Of a stretch of DNA of 12,464 nucleotides, positions 1 through 7,483 are shown piece by piece. The notes under the pieces were generated by a model that was not told the DNA's origin, did not search any database, and was given only the letters and a program-made list of their open reading frames with translations. Position 1 is the first letter of the stretch; every line of letters starts with the position of its first letter. This DNA comes from UBA9410 sp963933065 (GTDB lineage Bacteria > Actinomycetota > Acidimicrobiia > Acidimicrobiales > MedAcidi-G1): contig CAWVUB010000067.1 in assembly GCA_963933065.1 (NCBI GenBank), positions 1 to 12,464 of the forward strand, given 5' to 3'. Position numbers and translations under genes: made by a program.

Positions 1-89
1 ACGTCGACATCGACGGCATGGAGCCAGAAGACGCCGCCAGCAAATGGCTCGCCGAGAATGCCGACCGGGTAGATGCCTGGGTCGGTTGA
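1..89 (+). CDS. tmoX: C-terminal end of an ABC transporter substrate-binding protein (probable TmoX), 5' partial
   Basis: Only the last 28 codons are visible (frame from base 3, stop TGA at 87-89). They end with the pattern KWL-x-ENADRVDAW-x-G. A tryptophan-rich 'W-L-x-x-N-x-x-x-V-x-x-W' ending is common at the C-terminus of glycine-betaine-type (OpuAC/ProX) periplasmic binding proteins, whose last helix carries this motif. The position directly before an OpuA-type ATPase and permease fits a TMAO-binding protein. The identity is inferred from context plus a short C-terminal motif. A betaine- or choline-binding protein would look the same here. Confidence 0.65.
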   Translation, partial: VDIDGMEPEDAASKWLAENADRVDAWVG

Positions 90-131
90 CCAAAACGTAT
101 AGAACACCGCATCTGACGGTGTCGTAGTGTC

Positions 132-171
132 GGGTCGGTTGCCGGGGCCTATATCCCTCGGCAACCGGCCC
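132..171 (+). promoter_or_regulatory. Strong intercistronic hairpin between tmoX and tmoV
   Basis: Bases 132-144 and 159-171 form a 13-bp stem with a single G-U wobble. The loop can pair further through GGG (145-147) and CCC (155-157), with one bulged T. No run of T follows, so it is not a typical intrinsic terminator. It sits 43 bases after the binding-protein stop codon, inside the only long gap of the transporter operon (193 bases from stop to tmoV start). In several ABC operons such hairpins protect the 3' end of the binding-protein message, so that this protein is made in excess over the membrane parts. That role here is inference. Confidence 0.7.
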
Positions 172-270
172 AACGCCGTCTTGGGCCCGCTTTCAGTTGG
201 CTAGGCGGTGCTCTGCTTAGCAACGAGAACGTAAACACATACTTCCGAGGGGGCACCACCACCCCCACTT

Positions 271-275
271 TGAGG
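271..275 (+). promoter_or_regulatory. Ribosome binding site that selects the ATG at 283 for tmoV
   Basis: TGAGG lies 7 bases before the ATG at 283-285. The in-frame TTG at 280-282 is only 4 bases away from it, so the ATG is the better start. Confidence 0.6.
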
Positions 276-282
276 CCCATTG

Positions 283-1293
283 ATGAATCAGTCCAAGCTC
301 GTCTGCAGAAACCTCTGGAAGCTCTACGGACCAGAACCAGAGAAGTTCTTGGCCGCGCACGGCGGGAACCCCTCCGCCGAAACCATCAAGGAAGGCGGGT
401 ACATTCCGGCAGTTCGCGATGCCTCTCTGGAGGTCCACGAGGGTGAAATTCTTGTCCTAATGGGCCTGAGTGGGTCCGGCAAGTCCACCCTAGTTCGCTG
501 CATGTCGCGTCTTATTGAACCCACCGCCGGAGAGATCGACTTTGATGGCCAAGATCTCCGAGCCGCCTCCGAGCGAGAGCTTGTCGAGCTCCGCCGCCAC
601 AAGATGGGGATGGTTTTCCAGCACTTTGCTCTATTTCCACAACGCACAGTTCTCGAAAATGTGGCCTTTCCCCTTGAGGTGCAGGGCGTCGACCGAGAAA
701 CCCGCCGAACCAAGGCGCTGGAGATTATCGACCTTGTCGGCCTCCACGGTCGCGGTGATTTCTACCCCAGAGAACTCTCTGGCGGACAGCAACAGCGGGT
801 TGGTATCGGTCGATCACTCGCTGTAGAGCCCGACGTTTGGTTCCTCGACGAGCCGTTTTCGGCCCTTGATGCGCTCATCCGACGCGACATGCAGGACGAG
901 TTTCTCCGACTCCAGTCAACGTTGCAGAAAACAATCATCTTCATCACGCACGATTTCGACGAGGCAATCCGCCTAGCTGACAGAATCGCGATCATGCGCG
1001 ACGGCGCTATCGATCAGCTCGGCACAGCAGAGGAGTTGATTACCAACCCAAGTTCCGACTATGTAGCCGCTTTCACCAAGAACGTACCCAAGGCCAAATT
1101 GCTCCGGGTCCGAACCCTCATGGGCCCACCTACCAGCAACGCTCAGGGCGAGGTGGAAGGGAGTGTGTTTGTGGCCTCAGCAGCCCACCAGATTCTGCAT
1201 GCCACAGCCCCAGTGGGAGTCGTCCAAGATGGAGAGGTTGTCGGGTCGATCACTGCGGCACAGGTCACCGAAGCACTCTTCGAAGCCGAATGA
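283..1293 (+). CDS. tmoV: ABC transporter ATP-binding protein, OpuAA/ProV type (probable TmoV)
   Basis: This is the ATPase that powers uptake of a quaternary or methylated amine, most likely TMAO. It is 336 residues from ATG 283. Visible motifs are Walker A GLSGSGKST (61-69), Q-loop Q113, signature LSGGQ (165-169), Walker B ending in D189-E190, and H-loop H223. The N-terminal segment before the core (EPEKFLAAHGGNPS region) is typical of the glycine-betaine/proline branch. After the ATPase core only about 40 residues (roughly 294-336) resemble one incomplete CBS motif. ProV proteins are about 400 residues and carry a CBS pair, so osmotic sensing through CBS domains is probably lost. The permease gene starts 10 bases after its stop, so the two are probably co-translated. 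The family is certain. TMAO as substrate rests on the neighbouring tmm; glycine betaine or choline are the alternatives. Confidence 0.88.
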   Translation: MNQSKLVCRNLWKLYGPEPEKFLAAHGGNPSAETIKEGGYIPAVRDASLEVHEGEILVLMGLSGSGKSTLVRCMSRLIEPTAGEIDFDGQDLRAASERELVELRRHKMGMVFQHFALFPQRTVLENVAFPLEVQGVDRETRRTKALEIIDLVGLHGRGDFYPRELSGGQQQRVGIGRSLAVEPDVWFLDEPFSALDALIRRDMQDEFLRLQSTLQKTIIFITHDFDEAIRLADRIAIMRDGAIDQLGTAEELITNPSSDYVAAFTKNVPKAKLLRVRTLMGPPTSNAQGEVEGSVFVASAAHQILHATAPVGVVQDGEVVGSITAAQVTEALFEAE

Positions 1294-1303
1294 TGAATAG
1301 GTC

Positions 1304-4300
1304 ATGAGCGATCAGACTGTGTCGGAAACTATTGACACCTCAGATGCAGCGCCAGTTGACAGACCGAAGAAACGGCTCTCCGGTCTTCAGAAAACTGTTA
1401 TTGCGCTAGGTCCCTTCCTCATCCTTTGGTTCACATGGTGGCGGCTCGGATCACAGAAAATTTCCCGAACTGGTAAATATGAGGGTGAGTCCGCTGCCCT
1501 CGAATGGCTTTACCGGACTCCCAGAACCTGGACAGTTGACTGGTTCAACTTTGCGGGGAGGGACGGATTCGCGAGTGTCAGTTACAAGGCCTCAGGTTGG
1601 GTGAATACCTGGTTTGACCACCTCCGCTACGAAGAGCTTCTTCAGTTCACAGTCGCGTGGCACCTCCCTAAGGGGCCATGGCTAGCCATCCTCGCAGTCG
1701 GCCTGATAGCCACCGGGTGGATGGCTTGGCGGACCCAGAGCGCCCGCTGGACGGCAGGCGCAGTCTTTCTGGCTCTGCTCGGTTGGTCAGCCGACCTCTT
1801 GGACTTCTTACAGATCTCCCCCACGCCGTGGATCTACGTCTTTTTGACTATCGCTGTTGCCACAACAGTTCGAAGCCTGCAGACCCAGAAATTTAAGTGG
1901 ATTGCCGCGACCGCATCCATCGGGACCATCGGTTGGGTCGCATTGCAGACCAAAGAGGAGTCCTTCAATGTGAAGTCCTTCTTCCGTCTCGTAGCAGGCT
2001 GGCTTGAATTTCCTCTAGACGTCACTGAGGGACTCTTGATCAGTGGCTACGGACCCTGGCACCTTCCGAACATGCCCTGGATCTTCATCTTCGCCCTACT
2101 CATCAGCGGGGGAGGTTGGCTGGCCTGGCAACGCCGGAGCACTGCCTGGGCGATCTCAACCCTGCTCCTAGGATGGGCAGCGGCGGTAAGCCTTTACGAG
2201 CCTTGGCATATTCCCTCCCTGCCGTGGGTGGTAATCGCTGGCCTCTTCGGTGTCGTCGGATGGAAACTCGGGGGTTGGCGACTCTCTCTTCTATCAACCG
2301 GATTCATTCTCTACGCAGCATTTGTTGGAGAACCTGCAGAGCAGGTCGGTGCGGAGACACGCTGGGACAAAACGATGATCACGTTGTCGGCGGTTCTCGT
2401 AGCAGTTCCGATTGCTGCCTTCCTTGGAGGCTTGATCGGGCTTGTGGCTGCCAAACGGCGGCGAGTTGAACAATTCTTGATTCCGATAATGAACCTGACC
2501 CAGGCCTTTCCGCACTTCACTTTTCTGATTCCAATCGGCGTGTTCATCGGCATCTCGCACAAGGCCGGTGTAATCGCCACGATCGCCTATGCGATCCCTC
2601 CCATGGCACGGGTCACGATCCTTGGAATTCAAGGAATTTCAAATGAGGTCATCGAAGCAGGAATCATGGGTGGCTGCACGCGTAGGCAGATGATCTGGAA
2701 AGTGGAGTTACCGGCTGCTCGGCAATCTCTTTTGGTCGGCGTCAATCAGGTAGTCATGGAGTGCTTAGCGATGGTAGTCATCGCTTCATTTGTCGGTACC
2801 GCTGGCCTCGGGCAGGATCTTCTATTCCGGCTCACTGGGCTACACATCGGTGCAGGAGTTGAAATCGGGATCGCCATCGTTGTAATGGCGATCACCCTGG
2901 ATCGGCTTAGCCAAGCGCTGGGTCACCTCCAACCGTCACACCACGCAATCGACGTTCCGTTCTGGAAGCGTCATCCCTTCTTGCTGGCTTCCGGGGCAGT
3001 GGTCCTTGGAGGGCTGGTTACGGCGCAAATTTGGGATGCGGCTCACCGTGTGCCCAACTCGTGGATGTGGGGCCACGAGGCCTTCTGGGAATGGCTCGTA
3101 GACAAGGGCAAGACCGACGTCGCCTGGTGGAGTCTGTCAGGAGAAAGGTGGCTGATACCCCTCCTCGGTGTTATGGGACTCACAGGATGGCGAACTTGGA
3201 GTTCAAGAAGCTACAGATGGCTGATAGCCACAGTCTTGCTAACCCTGTCGGGGTGGTCTGTCGGGTTGTTCGACTTCCTCCACCTATCTGGCAAACCTTG
3301 GATCTATGTATTCATTGCCTGCGGCTTGACAGCGGCGGTTTATGGCTGCGTAGCGCTCGACAAATTAAAGACCACGGGTAACGACGTCGGCAATACCGCT
3401 AGGCCGGCAAACAGTGAAATCTTGCAGTCGCTGCAGTTCAAATTGGCAACAGTGGTGGCGACGATCGCCGCACTCGGCTGGGTGACCCTGCGGGCGAACG
3501 AGGAATCCTTCACCGTAAACATTCGGGACTACACCATTAGTTTCCGAGATGCTCTTGAGTCTTGGATCCTACTTCCGATGCGCGACGCGTATCTCACCAT
3601 TCCGTGGGTCGGTTTGGCCATGCTCTTCGGCGTAGTCGGCTACCTCATCAACGGTCGCCGGCCCGCCTTGATGGCTGCAGGGATGATCGCGTTCATTTCC
3701 CTTACTGGGTTCTGGTGGCAGGCCATGTGGAACCTCTACCAACTGACCTTCGCCGTGGTTTTGGCTGTCATCTTCGGTGTTCCGTTCGGAATATGGGCTG
3801 CCACGAGGAAGCGACGAAATGCAACTGTGCAGGTTCTGCTTGATTTCTTCCAGACATTCCCCTCGTTTGTCTACCTCTTCCCCGCCATCATGTTCTTTGA
3901 TGTCTCCGAAACAGCAATCATCGTTGCCATCGTTCTCTCCGCGTCGGTGCCAGCGATTCGATACACGATTTTTGGAATCCAGAATGTGCCAGAGCCACTG
4001 GTCGAAGCGTCGACAATGGCCGGTTGTACCCCGCGACAGACACTCTGGAAGGTAAAACTCCCGATGGCCGTGCCAGAAATCATGCTTGGCATCAATCAGA
4101 CGATCATGTTTGGCCTCTTCATGGTGATGATCGCAGGTCTGATAAAAACGACTGGACTGGCGCGAGAACTTATCGAGGCCCAGCCAAACATCGACAGCGG
4201 CCGGGCCATCGTCGCCGGTATCGCTGTGGCCTGCATAGGGATGGCCTCCGACGTTCTGATCTCTGAATGGGCCGACAAGCGCAAGCGTCAGCTCGGCCTG

Positions 4301-4309
4301 ATTTCCTGA
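1304..4309 (+). CDS. tmoW: Giant fused ABC permease with two transmembrane domains (probable TmoW)
   Basis: This 1001-residue inner-membrane protein carries two complete OpuAB/ProW-type permease domains, at about 358-545 and 809-1000. Each has an EAA loop that contacts the ATPase: E451-A-G followed by WKVELP, and E901-A-S followed by WKVKLP, exactly 450 residues apart. Ordinary ProW or OpuAB permeases have one such domain and work as dimers, so this chain encodes both halves. Each domain is preceded by long, tryptophan-rich hydrophobic segments. A module of about 50 residues with P-W, then GW, then W, then GW recurs with P-W at W126, W176, W259, W308, W666 and W768 (plus a related unit at W616). 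The DF-L-x5-PWIYVF and EESF elements occur in both halves (D167/D657 and E218/E733), so the gene arose by internal duplication. The SD is weak (ATAGG). Start ATG 1304 gives coupling with tmoV. TmoXVW systems import TMAO and lie beside tmm in marine bacteria; that assignment is from context. Confidence 0.87.
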   Translation: MSDQTVSETIDTSDAAPVDRPKKRLSGLQKTVIALGPFLILWFTWWRLGSQKISRTGKYEGESAALEWLYRTPRTWTVDWFNFAGRDGFASVSYKASGWVNTWFDHLRYEELLQFTVAWHLPKGPWLAILAVGLIATGWMAWRTQSARWTAGAVFLALLGWSADLLDFLQISPTPWIYVFLTIAVATTVRSLQTQKFKWIAATASIGTIGWVALQTKEESFNVKSFFRLVAGWLEFPLDVTEGLLISGYGPWHLPNMPWIFIFALLISGGGWLAWQRRSTAWAISTLLLGWAAAVSLYEPWHIPSLPWVVIAGLFGVVGWKLGGWRLSLLSTGFILYAAFVGEPAEQVGAETRWDKTMITLSAVLVAVPIAAFLGGLIGLVAAKRRRVEQFLIPIMNLTQAFPHFTFLIPIGVFIGISHKAGVIATIAYAIPPMARVTILGIQGISNEVIEAGIMGGCTRRQMIWKVELPAARQSLLVGVNQVVMECLAMVVIASFVGTAGLGQDLLFRLTGLHIGAGVEIGIAIVVMAITLDRLSQALGHLQPSHHAIDVPFWKRHPFLLASGAVVLGGLVTAQIWDAAHRVPNSWMWGHEAFWEWLVDKGKTDVAWWSLSGERWLIPLLGVMGLTGWRTWSSRSYRWLIATVLLTLSGWSVGLFDFLHLSGKPWIYVFIACGLTAAVYGCVALDKLKTTGNDVGNTARPANSEILQSLQFKLATVVATIAALGWVTLRANEESFTVNIRDYTISFRDALESWILLPMRDAYLTIPWVGLAMLFGVVGYLINGRRPALMAAGMIAFISLTGFWWQAMWNLYQLTFAVVLAVIFGVPFGIWAATRKRRNATVQVLLDFFQTFPSFVYLFPAIMFFDVSETAIIVAIVLSASVPAIRYTIFGIQNVPEPLVEASTMAGCTPRQTLWKVKLPMAVPEIMLGINQTIMFGLFMVMIAGLIKTTGLARELIEAQPNIDSGRAIVAGIAVACIGMASDVLISEWADKRKRQLGLIS

Positions 4310-4354
4310 CCCTTTGACAGTGACTTACCTGAACCACCATTAAGAGGGAGTGAT

Positions 4355-5713
4355 ATGACCAAGGTTGCCGTTATCGGTGCAGGCCCCAGCGGTCTGGCCA
4401 TGCTCCGGGCGTTCGCCTCCGCCAAGGAGACAGCCGCCAAGGTCCCCGAGGTCGTCTGCTACGAAAAACAGGACAACTGGGGTGGCCTGTGGAACTACAC
4501 GTGGCGCACTGGTGTCGACGAATACGGCGAATCAGTCCACGGCTCGATGTACCGCTACCTGTGGTCGAACGGACCCAAAGAATGCCTGGAGTTCGCCGAC
4601 TACGGCTTCGAGGAGCACTTCGGCAAGCCCATTGCCTCATACCCGCCGCGCGAGGTCTTGTGGGACTACATCAAGGGCCGCGTAGAGCAAAGTGGAGTAC
4701 GTCACCAAATCCGGTTCCGCACCCCGGTCCGTGACGTCTTTTACAACGACACCACCGAAACGTTCACTGTCACCGCCCACGACCTAGCGTCAGACACCAC
4801 CGACTCACAGGAATTCGACCACATTGTGGTGGCCACCGGGCACTTCTCAGTGCCGAACGTACCCCACTACCCCGGATTTGAAACATTCCCGGGCCGGATC
4901 CTGCATGCCCATGACTTCCGCGACGCCGTGGAGTTTGCCGATAAGGACATCCTGATTGTCGGCGCCAGTTATTCAGCTGAGGACATAGGTTCGCAGTGCC
5001 ACAAATACGGAGCCAACCACATCTACTGCACTTCACGGGCCGGAACCATGGGTTATGACTGGCCGGACAACTGGGAAGAGCTCCCGATCCTCACCAAAGT
5101 AGAAGGCAACACAGTCCACTTTGCCAACGGTGAAGTTCGCGACGTCCACGCCATCATTCTGTGCACTGGGTACCAGCACCATTTCCCATTCCTTCCTGAT
5201 GACCTCCGTCTCGAAACGACCAACCGCCTGTGGACAGCCGGGCTCTACAAGGGCGTGGTGTGGGAACGGAACCCGAAACTCTTCTACCTCGGGATGCAGG
5301 ACCAGTACTACACATTCAACATGTTCGATGCTCAGGCTTGGTATGCGCGCGATGTCATGATGGGCAGAATCGAACTACCGTCGGCTAGGGAGATGGCGAC
5401 CCACAGCGCCATCTGGGAAAAACGTGAGAAGACACTGGAGACGGCATACGAGGAGATCGACTTCCAGGGTGACTACACCCAAGAACTGGTTGACCACACC
5501 GACTATCCAGACTTCAACATCCCAGAGGTCAACCGGATGTTCAAGGAGTGGAAGCACCACAAGAAGGAAGACATGATGGGTTACCGAAACCGGGGCTTCC
5601 CGTCCACCCTGACCAACACCATGGCCCCCGTCCACCACACGCCATGGATAGAGGCTCTCGATGACTCAATGGCCACCTACCTCTTAGATCAGGCTCCAGG
5701 CGGGGACAGCTGA
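4355..5713 (+). CDS. tmm: Trimethylamine monooxygenase (flavin-containing monooxygenase, Tmm)
   Basis: Tmm oxidises trimethylamine to trimethylamine N-oxide in the cytoplasm with FAD, NADPH and O2. The protein has 452 residues, close to marine Tmm enzymes. Visible motifs are the FAD site GAGPSG (8-13), the FMO fingerprint F178-x-G180-x3-H184-x3-F188, and the NADPH site GASYSAEDIG (203-212). The last includes S205-Y206, matching the Ser-Tyr pair near the cofactor that is known in characterised Tmm proteins. Long stretches agree with my memory of the Ruegeria pomeroyi enzyme: NWGGLWNYTWRTG, MYRYLWSNGPKE, LGMQDQYYTFNMFDAQAW, and TMAPVHHTPW-x-EALDDSM at the end. A good SD (AGAGGGAG, 4343-4350) precedes ATG 4355. 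The gene lies 45 bases after tmoW, probably in the same transcript. It could also oxidise dimethylamine, DMS or indole, as other Tmm enzymes do, but TMA is the expected substrate. Confidence 0.95.
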   Translation: MTKVAVIGAGPSGLAMLRAFASAKETAAKVPEVVCYEKQDNWGGLWNYTWRTGVDEYGESVHGSMYRYLWSNGPKECLEFADYGFEEHFGKPIASYPPREVLWDYIKGRVEQSGVRHQIRFRTPVRDVFYNDTTETFTVTAHDLASDTTDSQEFDHIVVATGHFSVPNVPHYPGFETFPGRILHAHDFRDAVEFADKDILIVGASYSAEDIGSQCHKYGANHIYCTSRAGTMGYDWPDNWEELPILTKVEGNTVHFANGEVRDVHAIILCTGYQHHFPFLPDDLRLETTNRLWTAGLYKGVVWERNPKLFYLGMQDQYYTFNMFDAQAWYARDVMMGRIELPSAREMATHSAIWEKREKTLETAYEEIDFQGDYTQELVDHTDYPDFNIPEVNRMFKEWKHHKKEDMMGYRNRGFPSTLTNTMAPVHHTPWIEALDDSMATYLLDQAPGGDS

Positions 5714-5985
5714 GCAACAAGTGGATCTCAGGCCGACGGGTCTGGACCCATACCGATCTAAATACCAGACGGACTGGCCATCCGACTTAGGACGCCTTCA
5801 CTATCCAAAGTTGCATCTCTCGCGTCTAGCTCCATCCGAGAACTCCAACTCTGACCTGACATCCTCAGCAACCAGGCTATGACCTACGGGTTTCCGAGAA
5901 GCCGGAGCGAGAATTGGTCAAGCACGAAACGTTAACTAGTAAACGGAAAAGGAAACCGAGATACACCCAGCTTCCTGCAGGATTT
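5714..5985. other. Convergent intergenic region with a dyad and flanking inverted repeat
   Basis: The 272 bases between the stop of tmm and the stop of the facing flavoprotein gene hold no convincing gene. An imperfect 16-base palindrome lies at 5930-5945 (14 of 16 positions symmetric, centre ACTAGT). It is enclosed by an inverted pair GGTTTCC (5889-5895) and GGAAACC (5951-5957). Both operons must end here, yet no GC stem with a T-run is visible on either strand. Termination may depend on Rho or on these structures. No tRNA, repeat array or mobile element is seen. Confidence 0.5.
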
Positions 5986-7338
5986 CTAACTCCAAGGGTA
6001 CGGAGAATTGCTCTCCGGGTGGAGCCGACCAAGCGCGTAACGGCTGTAGCGGAATGGTTCAAGTAAGCCCTGGTCCTCACCAACCAACTCCTTGGCTACG
6101 AGCGCGCCGACACCAACCATCTTGAAACCATGGTTTGAGTCTGCGATCACGTAAACGTTGTCGCAGAACGTGTCGAACACCGGGAAGCTGTCTGGGGTAA
6201 ACGCCCCGATCCCACCTGACGGGGCGTGACTCATCAAACCGGCCTTACCTTCGAACCGTTCCTGGCAGTGCGACAGGGCTGCCGCCCACACAGCCCGAAA
6301 GTCCTCACCGACCACGAAGTCAGGACTAGCCGGCCCGTACGGGTCGATAGCCACCTCCTGCCAGGGCTTCTCGACCTTGTAGGGCATGTAGCCGCCCTGC
6401 ACACCACCAAAGTTGAAATCAGGCTTGTAGTAAACGCCCCATTTCCCCTCCACGAGCACGTTGCCGTCCTCGTCGCACAAAGTAGCGTCCGCATCCACAT
6501 GGACTACCGGCGGCATACCGCCGTCGTTGTTGACTAGGTAGCCCGGGTCGACGCCCAACGTGCCCTCCTGAAGAGCCCAGAACTTCCACGTCGGTTCGGT
6601 ATAGGTCATATCCCCCACCACGATGTCGGTGGTGTCTGGTAGATCGAGCATCTCCCAAAGTTTGGGCACCCACGGACCGGCAGCGGCCACCACCTGCTCA
6701 ACGCCAATGGTCGCCGACTCAGTGTCCTGTCTTGCCACCACGTGAGTCACCGCACCACCGTTAACTACAAGTTCAGTGACTTGAACGCCGGTTACCACAT
6801 TGACGCCTTCGGCTTGAACTTTGGACAGCAGCGCTTTGACGGTGGCCATATTGTGGGCGTAACCGCCCTTCTTCTCATGCAGGACGCTGGTCACTCCAGT
6901 GGCTCGCCAATCACTGAAGATTTCCTTCATGTAGGCGTGGGTCTTAGCCTCACCATCGATGAAGACCGACTCGTACCCGATGGCCTGCTGCTGCTCGTAG
7001 ATCGTGGCCACGTCATTTCGCATTTCGTCATAGGAGATCTGCAAGTAACCAACTGGGTGGTACTCAAACGCCTCGGCATTCTCCTCCCAGACCCCCACGG
7101 AATGGGCCATCAACTCACGCATGGCGGGCTGGAAGTAATTGTTGCGGACTACGCCGCAGGCGATGCCTGACGGTCCCGCACCGGCCTGCGACTTCTCGAG
7201 GACCACGATGTCGTTGCCGTCCCCAGTGCCGCGAGCCTTCAACTCGCGCGCCAAATGCCAGGCAGTCGAAAGGCCGTGAATACCAGCACCAACAATGCAA
7301 TACCGAATCGACTCTGGAAGGTTTCCGGAGGTGCTCAC
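5986..7338 (-). CDS. FAD-dependent N-methyl amino acid oxidase/dehydrogenase, SoxB/DAO family; candidate N-methylglutamate-oxidising enzyme
   Basis: A 450-residue soluble flavoprotein of the D-amino-acid-oxidase/sarcosine-oxidase-beta superfamily. The Rossmann motif G17-x-G19-x2-G22 and the ribose-binding acid E48 are clear. A VVRNNYF segment (63-69) resembles the RSNY region of SoxB, AAAGPWV lies at 218-224, and the C-terminal FAD site has FTPD (380-383) and NHGFKM (402-407). There is no cysteine at the FTPD segment, so the cysteinyl-FAD of monomeric sarcosine oxidase is not expected. It has no C-terminal GcvT-like tetrahydrofolate domain and no CxxC cluster motif, unlike the full SoxABDG or MgdABCD complexes. 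The start is GTG 7338, chosen for its CAGGAG 6 bases upstream. As the last gene of an NMG operon it probably oxidises N-methylglutamate to glutamate and formaldehyde. The family is certain; the substrate is inferred. Sarcosine or dimethylglycine are alternatives. Confidence 0.85.
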   Translation of the reverse strand: MSTSGNLPESIRYCIVGAGIHGLSTAWHLARELKARGTGDGNDIVVLEKSQAGAGPSGIACGVVRNNYFQPAMRELMAHSVGVWEENAEAFEYHPVGYLQISYDEMRNDVATIYEQQQAIGYESVFIDGEAKTHAYMKEIFSDWRATGVTSVLHEKKGGYAHNMATVKALLSKVQAEGVNVVTGVQVTELVVNGGAVTHVVARQDTESATIGVEQVVAAAGPWVPKLWEMLDLPDTTDIVVGDMTYTEPTWKFWALQEGTLGVDPGYLVNNDGGMPPVVHVDADATLCDEDGNVLVEGKWGVYYKPDFNFGGVQGGYMPYKVEKPWQEVAIDPYGPASPDFVVGEDFRAVWAAALSHCQERFEGKAGLMSHAPSGGIGAFTPDSFPVFDTFCDNVYVIADSNHGFKMVGVGALVAKELVGEDQGLLEPFRYSRYALGRLHPESNSPYPWS

Positions 7339-7344
7339 GAGGTA

Positions 7345-7350
7345 CTCCTG
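7345..7350 (-). promoter_or_regulatory. Ribosome binding site that supports the GTG start of the FAD protein
   Basis: On the minus strand CAGGAG is followed by 6 bases and GTG (7336-7338). No ATG with a comparable site exists near this N-terminus, and the Rossmann fold begins 10 residues later, as expected. Confidence 0.7.
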
Positions 7351-7483
7351 TTGCCTGGGGCCGACCCAAGGGGGGCGACCATTCGTAAAAGGACCGTCTT
7401 GATCAGACAGTTATGGGACATAGCCAACCAGACCATCACGGGATAGACGATTTCAGTTGGGGATTATCAAATCGAGACTTGAG
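7351..7483 (-). other. Spacer between the 139-aa gene and the FAD protein gene
   Basis: With the ribosome binding site this makes 145 bases without a coding signal, the longest gap inside the minus-strand cluster. A weak 6-bp inverted pair CGATTT/AAATCG lies at 7448-7453 and 7469-7474 with a 15-base loop. I see no convincing -35/-10 pair. The flavoprotein gene may be read through from mgsC or have its own promoter here; the sequence does not decide. Confidence 0.35.

Noticed and set aside
283..4309. Ordinary osmoprotectant (glycine betaine) ProVW transporter
   Set aside because: Not excluded, but the missing CBS pair, the fused permease and direct linkage to tmm favour a TMAO uptake system.
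4314..4343. Perfect TTGACA before tmm as a separate promoter
   Set aside because: At 17-18 bases the -10 position reads CATTAA (3 of 6) and overlaps the Shine-Dalgarno, so a transcript from it would lack a usable leader. Read-through from tmoW is simpler.
5740..5757. GGGT-CTGG-ACCC as terminator of tmm
   Set aside because: The stem is only 4 bp and no T-run follows.
5877..6083. 68-codon minus-strand frame running into the convergent gap
   Set aside because: It overlaps the 3' end of the FAD gene in another frame, has no SD and no recognisable feature.
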